Part shown: one piece after another, positions 8,573 through 15,646 of the stretch
Layout: each line of letters starts with the position of its first letter
Numbering within the stretch: the stretch's first letter is position 1
Source: Fusobacterium sp. IOR10
Lineage (GTDB): Bacteria > Fusobacteriota > Fusobacteriia > Fusobacteriales > Fusobacteriaceae
DNA: 59,390 nucleotides
Assembly (NCBI RefSeq): GCF_010367435.1
Contig: NZ_WJWY01000013.1
Coordinates: forward strand, 1 to 59,390
Direction of reading: 5' to 3'
Program-made: the position numbers and the translations under genes
Notes under the pieces: generated by a model
What the model saw: the letters and a program-made list of their open reading frames with translations, nothing else
Database searches by the model: none
Told to the model about the DNA's origin: nothing

Positions 8573-8601
8573 AGTATACCTTATATATGGAATTTTGTCA
8601 A
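8573..8601 (-). promoter_or_regulatory. Promoter of csp copy 2
   Basis: TTGACA (8596-8601), 17-base spacer, TATACT (8573-8578) on the minus strand. The sequence just upstream (GAATTCAG) is shared with copy 1. Confidence 0.8.
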
Positions 8602-8613
8602 CTGAATTCTTTT

Positions 8614-11133
8614 TTATTTCATTGATTTTCCTTTGTTTTTCCAATTGAAAATCATAGCTTTAGACTCTTTTACAATGTCTTCCACTGTTAATTTTTCTGG
8701 AATAACATCTCCTAAAACTTCTGCCTTTATATTCCCTGGTTTAATGGATTTAGATCCATAAGGCATAGCTTCATAAGTTCCTGAGATTCCAATTACTGTT
8801 ATTGGAACATTTAATTCCTTAGAAAGAACAGCGAAAAACTTTTTGAAATTTTGTAATTCTCCATCTCTAGTTCTTGCTCCCTCTGGGAAAATAACTAAAT
8901 TTTTATTTGATTTTAAAACCTTAGCTGCAATTTGTAAGCTTTCTTTTAAGTTTTTGTTAATATCAACTAACACAATATTTCCGTGATCTGCTATAAATTT
9001 CATCACTGGTTTTTCAAAATGTTTTTTAATTGCAAAATAATATGTGTCCTTTGCTTGTTTGTTGTTAAATAATTTAGAAACAACTAGAGCATCTATGAAA
9101 CTTTCATGATTACAAATGTATATTCTTCTATCCTTTGATATTTTTTCCAAACCTTTTTTCTTTAGTCTCAAATAAATTGATAACATGGGAGATATTAAAA
9201 TTCTTGTTAATGTAACTATCGAACTTTTAGGTAAAGTATAGTTAACCTCTTCATTTAAAAGAATTTCTTTCCAATCTATGTTTTCCTCATGGTAGAAATT
9301 ACTATTTTGTCTAATATATTCACAAATCTTTCTAATTGTTTTAACTGTTCCAACTTCATCTTCATCAATTTCAAAACCAAAAGTTTTTTCAATAAAGGCA
9401 TTCATTTCAACTATATCCAAAGAATCCATCCCCACATCTATTTCAATATGAGAATCTGGAGTTATTTCTTCCCCATGTTCTTTTTTTATGTATTCATACA
9501 GAGCTTTAAACTCAACAGTATCATATTCCTTGTCTTCTTTTTTTGCCTCTGTTTTCTTTTTAGTTTCTTCCTTTATACTGCTTTTGCTCTCTTCTCCATC
9601 TTCTATTAGATCCTTAAACATAAATCTTCTTAATTTTCCAAGTTTAGTTTTAGGTAATTCCTCTTTGACTATTTTTATTTCTAGTATTTTTCTATATTTT
9701 GGAGCAGTTACATTATAGCTATCAACAATTTCCCATTTTAGAGTTTCTGTAATATTATTTATTTTTCTTTCCTCTACAATCTTAAAATTAGGATAGATCA
9801 AAGCTAGTAAATGGTTTTTATGTTCAACTATTCCTATATCTTGAATTATGTCTGTTCCCTTTAATATTTCATTTTCTATTTCCACAGGATTTATATTTTT
9901 ACCATTTGATAAAACTATCATTTCCTTTTTTCTTCCTATAATTGAGATATAGCCATTTTCTATTTTAGCTAAATCCCCAGTGTGGAACCATCCATCTTCA
10001 TCTATTGCTTCCTTTGTAGCTTTAGGATTATTATAGTAACCCTTCATAACATTTCTACCCTTTACAAGGAATTCTCCATCCTCTGCTATTTTAGCTGTAA
10101 CTCCAGGTATTAAAGTTCCAACAGTTCCTATTCTAATATCATTTTCCCTATTAAAAGCTATAATTGGAGATGTTTCTGTTAACCCATATCCCTCTAATAC
10201 TCTAATTCCCAAAGTACTAAAGTCCTCTAGTATTTCTGGATTTATTTTAGCTCCCCCTGAAACTAGGTATCTTATATTTCCACCTAGAGCCTCATGAATC
10301 TTTTTAAAAATTAATCTACTAAACTTTTCATTATTTATTTTCTTACATAATTTAAATAATTTTGCTGTAAAAGATTTTTTATTTATCTTATCCATTAATC
10401 CCTTATGTATCATTTCCCAAAGTCTAGGAACCCCAACAAATATTGTAATTTTATGCTTTTGTAATGTACTCATTATTGAACTTGCTGAAAGATCATCTAA
10501 CAATACAATTAATGCCCCTATATGTATAGCTATAAGTAAATTTATTGAAAGGGGAAACATATGATGAAATGGTAACAACGCTAGCATTTTATCCTCTGGT
10601 GTTGACATTTTTATTTCTGTTGTTGCATCTACATTTGACATTAAATTATCAAAGGTTAACATTACACCCTTTGGTTGTCCTGTTGTTCCTGATGTATACA
10701 GTAGTACAGCTACATCTTCTGGCTCAGGTGATCTTATAACATTTTCATCAACTTTAAAATCCTCTGGTATAGTTATCACTTGAGTGTTTATTACTTTGAT
10801 TTCTTTCCCAGAAAGTTTAACTGCCTCAAGAGCTGTGTCATAATTTTTTGTTGAAGTTAAAATATATTTAGGATCACAATCTGATAGAACATACTCTAGT
10901 TCTTCAGCATTATATGAAGCATCAACATTTACTGGAATACCCTTTGCATCCCATAATCCAAAGAAATTGAATATAAATTCTGGTCTATTTTCCAAGAAAT
11001 TTACTACCCTATCTCCCTTTTGAATTTTTAATATTGATGAAAAATACTTTGCTGCCCTTATTACCTCTGTATAAGAATACTTTCTATCCTTATAGGCTAT
11101 AGCTTCCTTATTAAAATCCTTTACAAATTCCAT
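8614..11133 (-). CDS. Acyl-activating enzyme / ACP / acyltransferase fusion
   Basis: This is an 839-residue three-part protein. Residues about 1-530 form an AMP-binding ligase (LYTSGTTGQPKGVML near 145; YGLTETSP; TGDLAKI; KKEMIVLSNGKNI) that adenylates a fatty acid. Residues about 545-625 form an acyl-carrier domain with phosphopantetheine attachment at Ser571 in GMDSLDI. Residues about 640-839 form a PlsC-type glycerolipid acyltransferase (His676/Asp681 of NHESFID and FPEGART at 749). A likely job is to activate free fatty acids, load them on the built-in carrier and pass them to a lysophospholipid at the membrane face, like E. coli Aas but with reversed domain order and an internal ACP. The link between the domains is rich in Lys/Glu. 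Confidence 0.88.
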   Translation of the reverse strand: MEFVKDFNKEAIAYKDRKYSYTEVIRAAKYFSSILKIQKGDRVVNFLENRPEFIFNFFGLWDAKGIPVNVDASYNAEELEYVLSDCDPKYILTSTKNYDTALEAVKLSGKEIKVINTQVITIPEDFKVDENVIRSPEPEDVAVLLYTSGTTGQPKGVMLTFDNLMSNVDATTEIKMSTPEDKMLALLPFHHMFPLSINLLIAIHIGALIVLLDDLSASSIMSTLQKHKITIFVGVPRLWEMIHKGLMDKINKKSFTAKLFKLCKKINNEKFSRLIFKKIHEALGGNIRYLVSGGAKINPEILEDFSTLGIRVLEGYGLTETSPIIAFNRENDIRIGTVGTLIPGVTAKIAEDGEFLVKGRNVMKGYYNNPKATKEAIDEDGWFHTGDLAKIENGYISIIGRKKEMIVLSNGKNINPVEIENEILKGTDIIQDIGIVEHKNHLLALIYPNFKIVEERKINNITETLKWEIVDSYNVTAPKYRKILEIKIVKEELPKTKLGKLRRFMFKDLIEDGEESKSSIKEETKKKTEAKKEDKEYDTVEFKALYEYIKKEHGEEITPDSHIEIDVGMDSLDIVEMNAFIEKTFGFEIDEDEVGTVKTIRKICEYIRQNSNFYHEENIDWKEILLNEEVNYTLPKSSIVTLTRILISPMLSIYLRLKKKGLEKISKDRRIYICNHESFIDALVVSKLFNNKQAKDTYYFAIKKHFEKPVMKFIADHGNIVLVDINKNLKESLQIAAKVLKSNKNLVIFPEGARTRDGELQNFKKFFAVLSKELNVPITVIGISGTYEAMPYGSKSIKPGNIKAEVLGDVIPEKLTVEDIVKESKAMIFNWKNKGKSMK

Positions 11134-11155
11134 ATTTCCTCCGCAGTTTTTATAT

Positions 11156-11305
11156 TTATAAATTATCTATTATTTCTTCTAGTTCTTTTTTGTCTTTAGT
11201 GGATAAGTCTATCCCTTTTTTTAATTTTACCAAAACTTCTGAATCTTGACCTGTCATACTTCTTTCTAACATTTTAATTATCATTTTTATATAAAAGTTC
11301 ATCAT
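11156..11305 (-). CDS. Small hypothetical protein, 48-49 aa
   Basis: A short ORF lies between the hemolysin III-type gene and the acyl-activating fusion. It encodes an amphipathic, charged peptide beginning MMNFYIKMIIKMLERSMTGQ and ending KELEEIIDNL. AGGAG lies just upstream (11308-11312), overlapping the stop of the preceding gene, so translation is probably coupled. The second ATG at 11302 has the better spacing (5 bases) and is the likelier start. I do not recognise a family. Position and codon style match its neighbours, which favours a real gene. Confidence 0.55.
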   Translation of the reverse strand: MMNFYIKMIIKMLERSMTGQDSEVLVKLKKGIDLSTKDKKELEEIIDNL

Positions 11306-11310
11306 TTCTC

Positions 11311-11940
11311 CTAAACTATATAGTAAATAGACAAGAAATTAAAGAAACTTCCTCCTATTACAAACATATGCCATATACAGTGACTAAATTTTAATCTTTT
11401 CATCATATAAAATAAAGCTCCCACTGAATAAGTTATTCCACCTATAATTAAAAAATCTAAAGATATGCTACTTAAAGCTAGTTTAATATCTTTAAATACA
11501 AACATTATCATCCAACCCATAAACAAATAAATTAATGTTGAAACTCCTTTAAATCTACCTGTAAAAAAGATTTTAAAAATAATACCAAGAAATGTAAGTC
11601 CCCATTGGGCAGCAAAAATAATCCATCTAGTTCTACCATGTAATACAGTAAAAATATATGGGGTATAAGACGCTGAAATTAAAACATAAATAGCCACATG
11701 GTCTAAAACCCTAAATGTATTTTTTGTTTTTCCTTGTTTTAAAATATGATATGTTCCTGACATTGAATATAGAAATATTAATGCTAATCCAAAAATTACG
11801 CATCCCACTGTATATCCCACTTCAAATGTTTTAGAAGATTTCATAACCATTAAAATTAAAGCAACTAATGACAACCCTGCTCCTATATAATGACTTATTG
11901 CATTTAGATATTCTTCTAAATTTTGTCTCATTTTTATCAC
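11311..11940 (-). CDS. Hemolysin III family (PAQR-type) membrane protein
   Basis: A 209-residue integral membrane protein with seven predicted helices. The conserved family residues are present: the first-helix ISHYIGAG, SGTYHIL, RVLDHVAIYVLISASYTP and the C-terminal HCIWHMFVIGG histidines. These match the metal-site pattern of the hemolysin III / PAQR superfamily (YqfA/YplQ group). A hydrolase or lipid-related role has been suggested for relatives; real haemolysis is unproven for most. It probably heads a small operon with the 49-residue ORF and the acyl-activating fusion, which fits a lipid-linked function. Confidence 0.85.
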   Translation of the reverse strand: MIKMRQNLEEYLNAISHYIGAGLSLVALILMVMKSSKTFEVGYTVGCVIFGLALIFLYSMSGTYHILKQGKTKNTFRVLDHVAIYVLISASYTPYIFTVLHGRTRWIIFAAQWGLTFLGIIFKIFFTGRFKGVSTLIYLFMGWMIMFVFKDIKLALSSISLDFLIIGGITYSVGALFYMMKRLKFSHCIWHMFVIGGSFFNFLSIYYIV

Positions 11941-11998
11941 CTCCTAACATAATCATATCTCATTATTTAATTTTTGTCCATATTTTTAAAATTTAAAA

Positions 11999-12027
11999 TT
12001 GACATTTTATTGCTTTTAATTTATCAT
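11999..12027 (+). promoter_or_regulatory. Promoter of nitroreductase gene
   Basis: TTGACA (11999-12004), 17-base spacer, TATCAT (12022-12027). An AGGAGG ribosome site follows at about 12054. Confidence 0.75.
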
Positions 12028-12067
12028 CTACTTATAGTTTTATTATTATATTTAGGAGGCTTAATGT

Positions 12068-12640
12068 ATGAACAAAAGTATTTTTTTAAAAAATCGTTCT
12101 TATAGATCTTTTACAAGTAGAAGTATTTACAAGGAAGAGTTAATTAAAATGATTGAAAATGCTAGACTTGGAGCCAGTGCTAGAAATGCTCAGAATATTA
12201 GATACTCTATAGTTTGGGAAAAAGATTTATGTGATGAAATCTTTCCTAACATTGCTTGGGCTGGAGGGATAAAGTGGAACCCTTCTGAAAATCAATGTCC
12301 TAGAGGTTATATTATTTTATGTTTGCCAAACAATAGAAACCTTAATTATAATTATAATTATTTTGATATGGGAATAGCTGCACAAAATATACTATTAACT
12401 GCAACAGAAATGAATCTAGGAGGATGTATCGTTGCTTCCTTTAATAAAGATAGAATACAAAGTCTTTTAAATATTCCTGATAGTTACAGTCCAGAAATAT
12501 TAATTGCCCTTGGGGAACCTGCAGAAAAATCTTCTATTTTTAATGCTATAAACAAGGAAACTAACTATTATCGTGATATTGAAAATCATCATATGTATGT
12601 GCCTAAAATTTGTACATGTGACCTTATATTAAAAAAATAG
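12068..12640 (+). CDS. Nitroreductase family protein
   Basis: An FMN-dependent oxidoreductase of the nitroreductase superfamily, 190 residues, cytoplasmic. The N-terminal RSYRSFTSRSI and the ARLGASARNAQNIRY segment are the phosphate/FMN-binding parts. The middle FDMGIAAQNILLTATEMNLGGC corresponds to the family helix and loop that cover the flavin, and IALGEPAE sits near the C-terminus. The final CTCDLILKK tail has a CxC motif. The physiological substrate is unknown. It stands alone, with its own promoter upstream and a terminator downstream. Confidence 0.85.
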   Translation: MNKSIFLKNRSYRSFTSRSIYKEELIKMIENARLGASARNAQNIRYSIVWEKDLCDEIFPNIAWAGGIKWNPSENQCPRGYIILCLPNNRNLNYNYNYFDMGIAAQNILLTATEMNLGGCIVASFNKDRIQSLLNIPDSYSPEILIALGEPAEKSSIFNAINKETNYYRDIENHHMYVPKICTCDLILKK

Positions 12641-12646
12641 AGCAAA

Positions 12647-12670
12647 AGCAGGAATATTAATATTCCTGCT
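12647..12670 (+). terminator. Terminator after nitroreductase gene
   Basis: The stem AGCAGGAATA / TATTCCTGCT with a TTAA loop is followed by six T residues. It may also serve the converging cysteine desulfidase gene, since A residues precede it. Confidence 0.8.
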
Positions 12671-12695
12671 TTTTTGTATACCTATCTATTTATTT

Positions 12696-13979
12696 TTATT
12701 TGTTTGATAATATATCAATTACAGTCATGTCAATTTCTTTCATTCCTTCATTTGAAAGTCTTGCTACATTATCCATTGTATCTTCTATTTTTTCACTAAC
12801 TATTCCATCTGTTTTACTAGCTCTAACCCCTGCTATTGAATATTTTGCTGCTAATACTGCTTCCCCAGAACAAGAACATAATTTTGCTGAACATCCGTCC
12901 TTTGCACCATCACACATCATCCCTGTAATACTTGAAAACATATTATTCATAGCACCTTTTATTTCTGCTAGTTTTCCTCCTAATAACCAAGTGATTCCAG
13001 CTGAAGCAGCTGTTCCACCTAACATACCACCACAGATTGGAGATAATCTTCCTAAGTTACATTTCATTCTAAGCATAACTAAAATACTAATAAATAAAGC
13101 TCTTAACATTTTTTCTCTAGGTAGTTTTAAATAGGAAGCCACTGCTATTACAGGTAAACTTGTTTGGAAACCTTGGTTTCCACTTCCTGCAATTGTCATT
13201 GCTGAAAAGGGACCTCCACCCATTCTCATGTCTGCTGCTGCAGATGTTACCATTTTCACATGGTTTACAATGTCATCTGATAAAGTTTTTTCTTCAATTA
13301 ATCTTTTAATTGTTCTTCCAATGTGCATACCATAATCTTTTTTTAGCCCCTCTTCTGAAGCTGCTAAATTCATATTTATACATTCATCTAAAAATTCCAA
13401 ATCTTTAACATCTATAGTTTCTGCCACTTCTATTAATTCCTTAACAGTGAACTTGGAAATATCCATATATTTTTCTTCAGTTGAATTTTCACCTGGCTTA
13501 TTTTCTAATTTATTTAAAATAACTTCTCCATTTTTTTCAACTTTTACTAAATTATCGTGTCTATCTAAAGTTAGAGTTTCAACTTTTTCATGCTCATTAG
13601 TTGCTAAAACTTCTATGTAAAATCTACTATCCTTCATAGCTTCCATTTCTACAAAGTTGTCTTTTACAAGTGCTTCAGCCTTTGAAATTAATTCAGGAGT
13701 AACACCTTTGAAAATTTCCATATCATTGTTTTCCTTTGTTAATAAATATCCTAAAGCTGATGCTAGTTTAATTCCAGATTCATCTGTATTTGGTAATTTA
13801 ACACAAAAGGCATTTTTAAAAATATTTGAACTTATTTTTAATTTTATTTTTGTAGCTGGTTTTTCCAAATATCTACATGTATTTGATACTGCTAGTCCTA
13901 TTGCAACTGGTTCTGTACAACCCATACTAGGTTTCATTTCAGATTTAGCTAATTTTATAAAATCTGCATATTTATTCAT
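12696..13979 (-). CDS. cyuA: L-cysteine desulfidase (CyuA/YhaM, UPF0597 family)
   Basis: An iron-sulfur enzyme that breaks L-cysteine into pyruvate, ammonia and sulfide in anaerobes. It has 427 residues, as expected. Family signatures: KPSMGCTEPVAIGLA at the N-terminus (Cys21), RMGGGPFSAMTIAGSGNQG in the middle, and the cysteine-rich C-terminal part (MKCNLGRLSPICGG and MMCDGAKDGCSAKLC) that supplies the 4Fe-4S ligands. Upstream is a canonical sigma-54 promoter and a palindromic site. The next gene upstream encodes a sigma-54 activator, so expression is probably induced by cysteine or a related signal. It complements cysK-cysE elsewhere in the window by running the opposite way. Confidence 0.9.
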   Translation of the reverse strand: MNKYADFIKLAKSEMKPSMGCTEPVAIGLAVSNTCRYLEKPATKIKLKISSNIFKNAFCVKLPNTDESGIKLASALGYLLTKENNDMEIFKGVTPELISKAEALVKDNFVEMEAMKDSRFYIEVLATNEHEKVETLTLDRHDNLVKVEKNGEVILNKLENKPGENSTEEKYMDISKFTVKELIEVAETIDVKDLEFLDECINMNLAASEEGLKKDYGMHIGRTIKRLIEEKTLSDDIVNHVKMVTSAAADMRMGGGPFSAMTIAGSGNQGFQTSLPVIAVASYLKLPREKMLRALFISILVMLRMKCNLGRLSPICGGMLGGTAASAGITWLLGGKLAEIKGAMNNMFSSITGMMCDGAKDGCSAKLCSCSGEAVLAAKYSIAGVRASKTDGIVSEKIEDTMDNVARLSNEGMKEIDMTVIDILSNK

Positions 13980-14021
13980 TACCCCACCTCTTTAATTTAT
14001 TTTATTTCTCAAGTATATAAT

Positions 14022-14038
14022 AAGCAATTTACGTGCCA
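14022..14038 (-). promoter_or_regulatory. Sigma-54 (-24/-12) promoter of cyuA
   Basis: On the minus strand TGGCACGTAAATTGCTT matches the sigma-54 consensus TGGCAC-N5-TTGCW at every conserved position (GG at -24, GC at -12, correct spacing). It lies about 45 bases before the cyuA start. Confidence 0.9.
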
Positions 14039-14088
14039 TTTTACACCTCTGCTTTTCCCGGACATCTCAATTTAAAGTTCCATCTTTT

Positions 14089-14106
14089 TTTATCAGATTT
14101 GATAAA
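14089..14106. promoter_or_regulatory. Palindrome, candidate activator site (UAS) for cyuA
   Basis: TTTATCA-N4-TGATAAA, a perfect 7-bp inverted repeat, lies about 60-75 bases upstream of the sigma-54 promoter on the cyuA side. This is the usual place for a sigma-54 enhancer-binding protein. The same TTATCA-N4-TGATAA pattern recurs 57 bases away in the hairpin at 14141-14168. Confidence 0.6.
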
Positions 14107-14140
14107 TTTCAAAATTTTATTTTTGGAAACAATTGAAAAG

Positions 14141-14168
14141 AAAGGGTTATCATAAATGATAACCCTTT
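14141..14168 (-). terminator. Terminator of the sigma-54 regulator, with embedded second palindrome
   Basis: The arms AAAGGGTTATCAT / ATGATAACCCTTT are 13 bp with a 2-base gap, followed on the minus strand by TCTTTTC. It lies 20 bases past the regulator stop. Its centre repeats the TTATCA-N4-TGATAA motif of the candidate UAS, so it may serve as both terminator and binding site. Confidence 0.6.
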
Positions 14169-14188
14169 CTCAAAATTGATAAATTAAT

Positions 14189-15637
14189 TTATAGTTTATA
14201 TGCAGATAATTTTCTATATAAAGTTGCTCTGCTTATACCTAATTTTTTAGCTAAAGCATCCTTTTCTTCTAAAGTATTTATATTTTTTGTTAAATCCTTA
14301 AGAATATTTCTTTCATAATCTTCAATTATTTCTGAAAGATTTTTATTTGAAATACCCATCCTATGATTTTTACTTATTTGTACTGGTAGATCTTTAAGTT
14401 CTATATAGTTTCCCTCTATAACATTTTCAATATATTCTATTATATTTCTAAGTTCCCTAACATTTCCTGACCAATCATAATTTATCATGGCTCTTTTAGC
14501 CTCAGTTGTTACACCTAAAACATTTTTAGAGAGTTTTTTATTATATAGTTTTATAAAGTAATCTATAAAGTTAATTATATCCTCTTTTCTTTCTCTCAAA
14601 GCTGGAATTTTTATAGGAATAACATTAATTCTATAATATAAATCTTCCCTAAATGTCTTTTCTTCAACCATTTTTTCTAAATTTTTATTAGTAGCACAAA
14701 TAACCCTAACATTTATAGGTATTGAACATTTCCCACCAACTCTTTCTATCTTTTCTTCCTGTAAAACTCTAAGAAGTTTTTTTTGTACATGAAGGGGCAT
14801 ATCCCCTATTTCATCTAAAAATAAAGTACTGTTGTTAGCTAGTTCAAATTTACCTATATGTCCGCTTTTTTTCGCCCCTGTAAAAGCTCCCTCTTCATAT
14901 CCAAAAAGTTCACTTTCCACAAGATTTTCAGGAATAGCCCCGCAATTTATAGATATCATAAGTTTATCTTTCCTATCACTTACTGAATGAATATATTTTG
15001 CTAATAAATCCTTTCCAGTACCACTTTCCCCTGTTATAACAACTGTTGAACTAGATTTTCCAATTTTATCACATAGGTTTAAAATATTCTTAATAGATTC
15101 ATTTTTACCTATGAATTTATTTCTTCTAACTTCAATACTTTGAGAATTTATAACATCATTTATTTGTCCTTCTAATTTTCTCTTTTCCATAGCTAGCTGG
15201 ATTTTACTTTCTAATAATAAGCTCATATATTTTAAAAATTCTTCCATGGAAGCTCTTTTTTCTAACAAACATTTTTTTTGGTTTTTATTAAAGGCAATTA
15301 TTCCTATAACTCCTATTACCTCATTATTTAAGCTAATAGGTTCTGCTATATTTGCAAGTTCCCTGCATTGATCTCTTTTTTCACATTGATCCCTTTTCTC
15401 ACATTTATCACAAGCCCCTTGCTCTAGACAATCTCTAACTTTTTTCTTATTACCCTTTAATATTATTTCTCCAAAAAAAGAATCCTCAGGTATTTTTTCC
15501 CCTAATCTTTCTAAATACTCCCCTGTTCCAGCTACCCTTATTAAATTTTTATCCACAATAGTCACGTCTGCCTCTAATATAGAAGAAATGGCCATGGCAT
15601 AATTTTGAATAAATTCTAACTCCAATACATTTTTCAT
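14189..15637 (-). CDS. Sigma-54-dependent transcriptional activator with Cys-rich sensor
   Basis: A 482-residue enhancer-binding protein. Residues about 1-150 form a PAS/GAF-like sensor holding a compact cysteine cluster (Cys70, 76, 79, 85, 91) that includes a tandem CEKRDQ repeat. Residues about 170-410 are the AAA+ domain (Walker A GESGTGKD at 203-210; GAFTGA at 250-255, the sigma-54 contact loop; Walker B LFLDEIGD). The C-terminus (about 440-482) is a Fis-type helix-turn-helix (KKLGISRATLYRKL). It is transcribed toward cyuA, which has a sigma-54 promoter, so cyuA is the natural target. The cysteines suggest a thiol, metal or Fe-S signal. It starts 9 bases after addA. Confidence 0.9.
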   Translation of the reverse strand: MKNVLELEFIQNYAMAISSILEADVTIVDKNLIRVAGTGEYLERLGEKIPEDSFFGEIILKGNKKKVRDCLEQGACDKCEKRDQCEKRDQCRELANIAEPISLNNEVIGVIGIIAFNKNQKKCLLEKRASMEEFLKYMSLLLESKIQLAMEKRKLEGQINDVINSQSIEVRRNKFIGKNESIKNILNLCDKIGKSSSTVVITGESGTGKDLLAKYIHSVSDRKDKLMISINCGAIPENLVESELFGYEEGAFTGAKKSGHIGKFELANNSTLFLDEIGDMPLHVQKKLLRVLQEEKIERVGGKCSIPINVRVICATNKNLEKMVEEKTFREDLYYRINVIPIKIPALRERKEDIINFIDYFIKLYNKKLSKNVLGVTTEAKRAMINYDWSGNVRELRNIIEYIENVIEGNYIELKDLPVQISKNHRMGISNKNLSEIIEDYERNILKDLTKNINTLEEKDALAKKLGISRATLYRKLSAYKL

Positions 15638-15646
15638 TAGTTCCCC

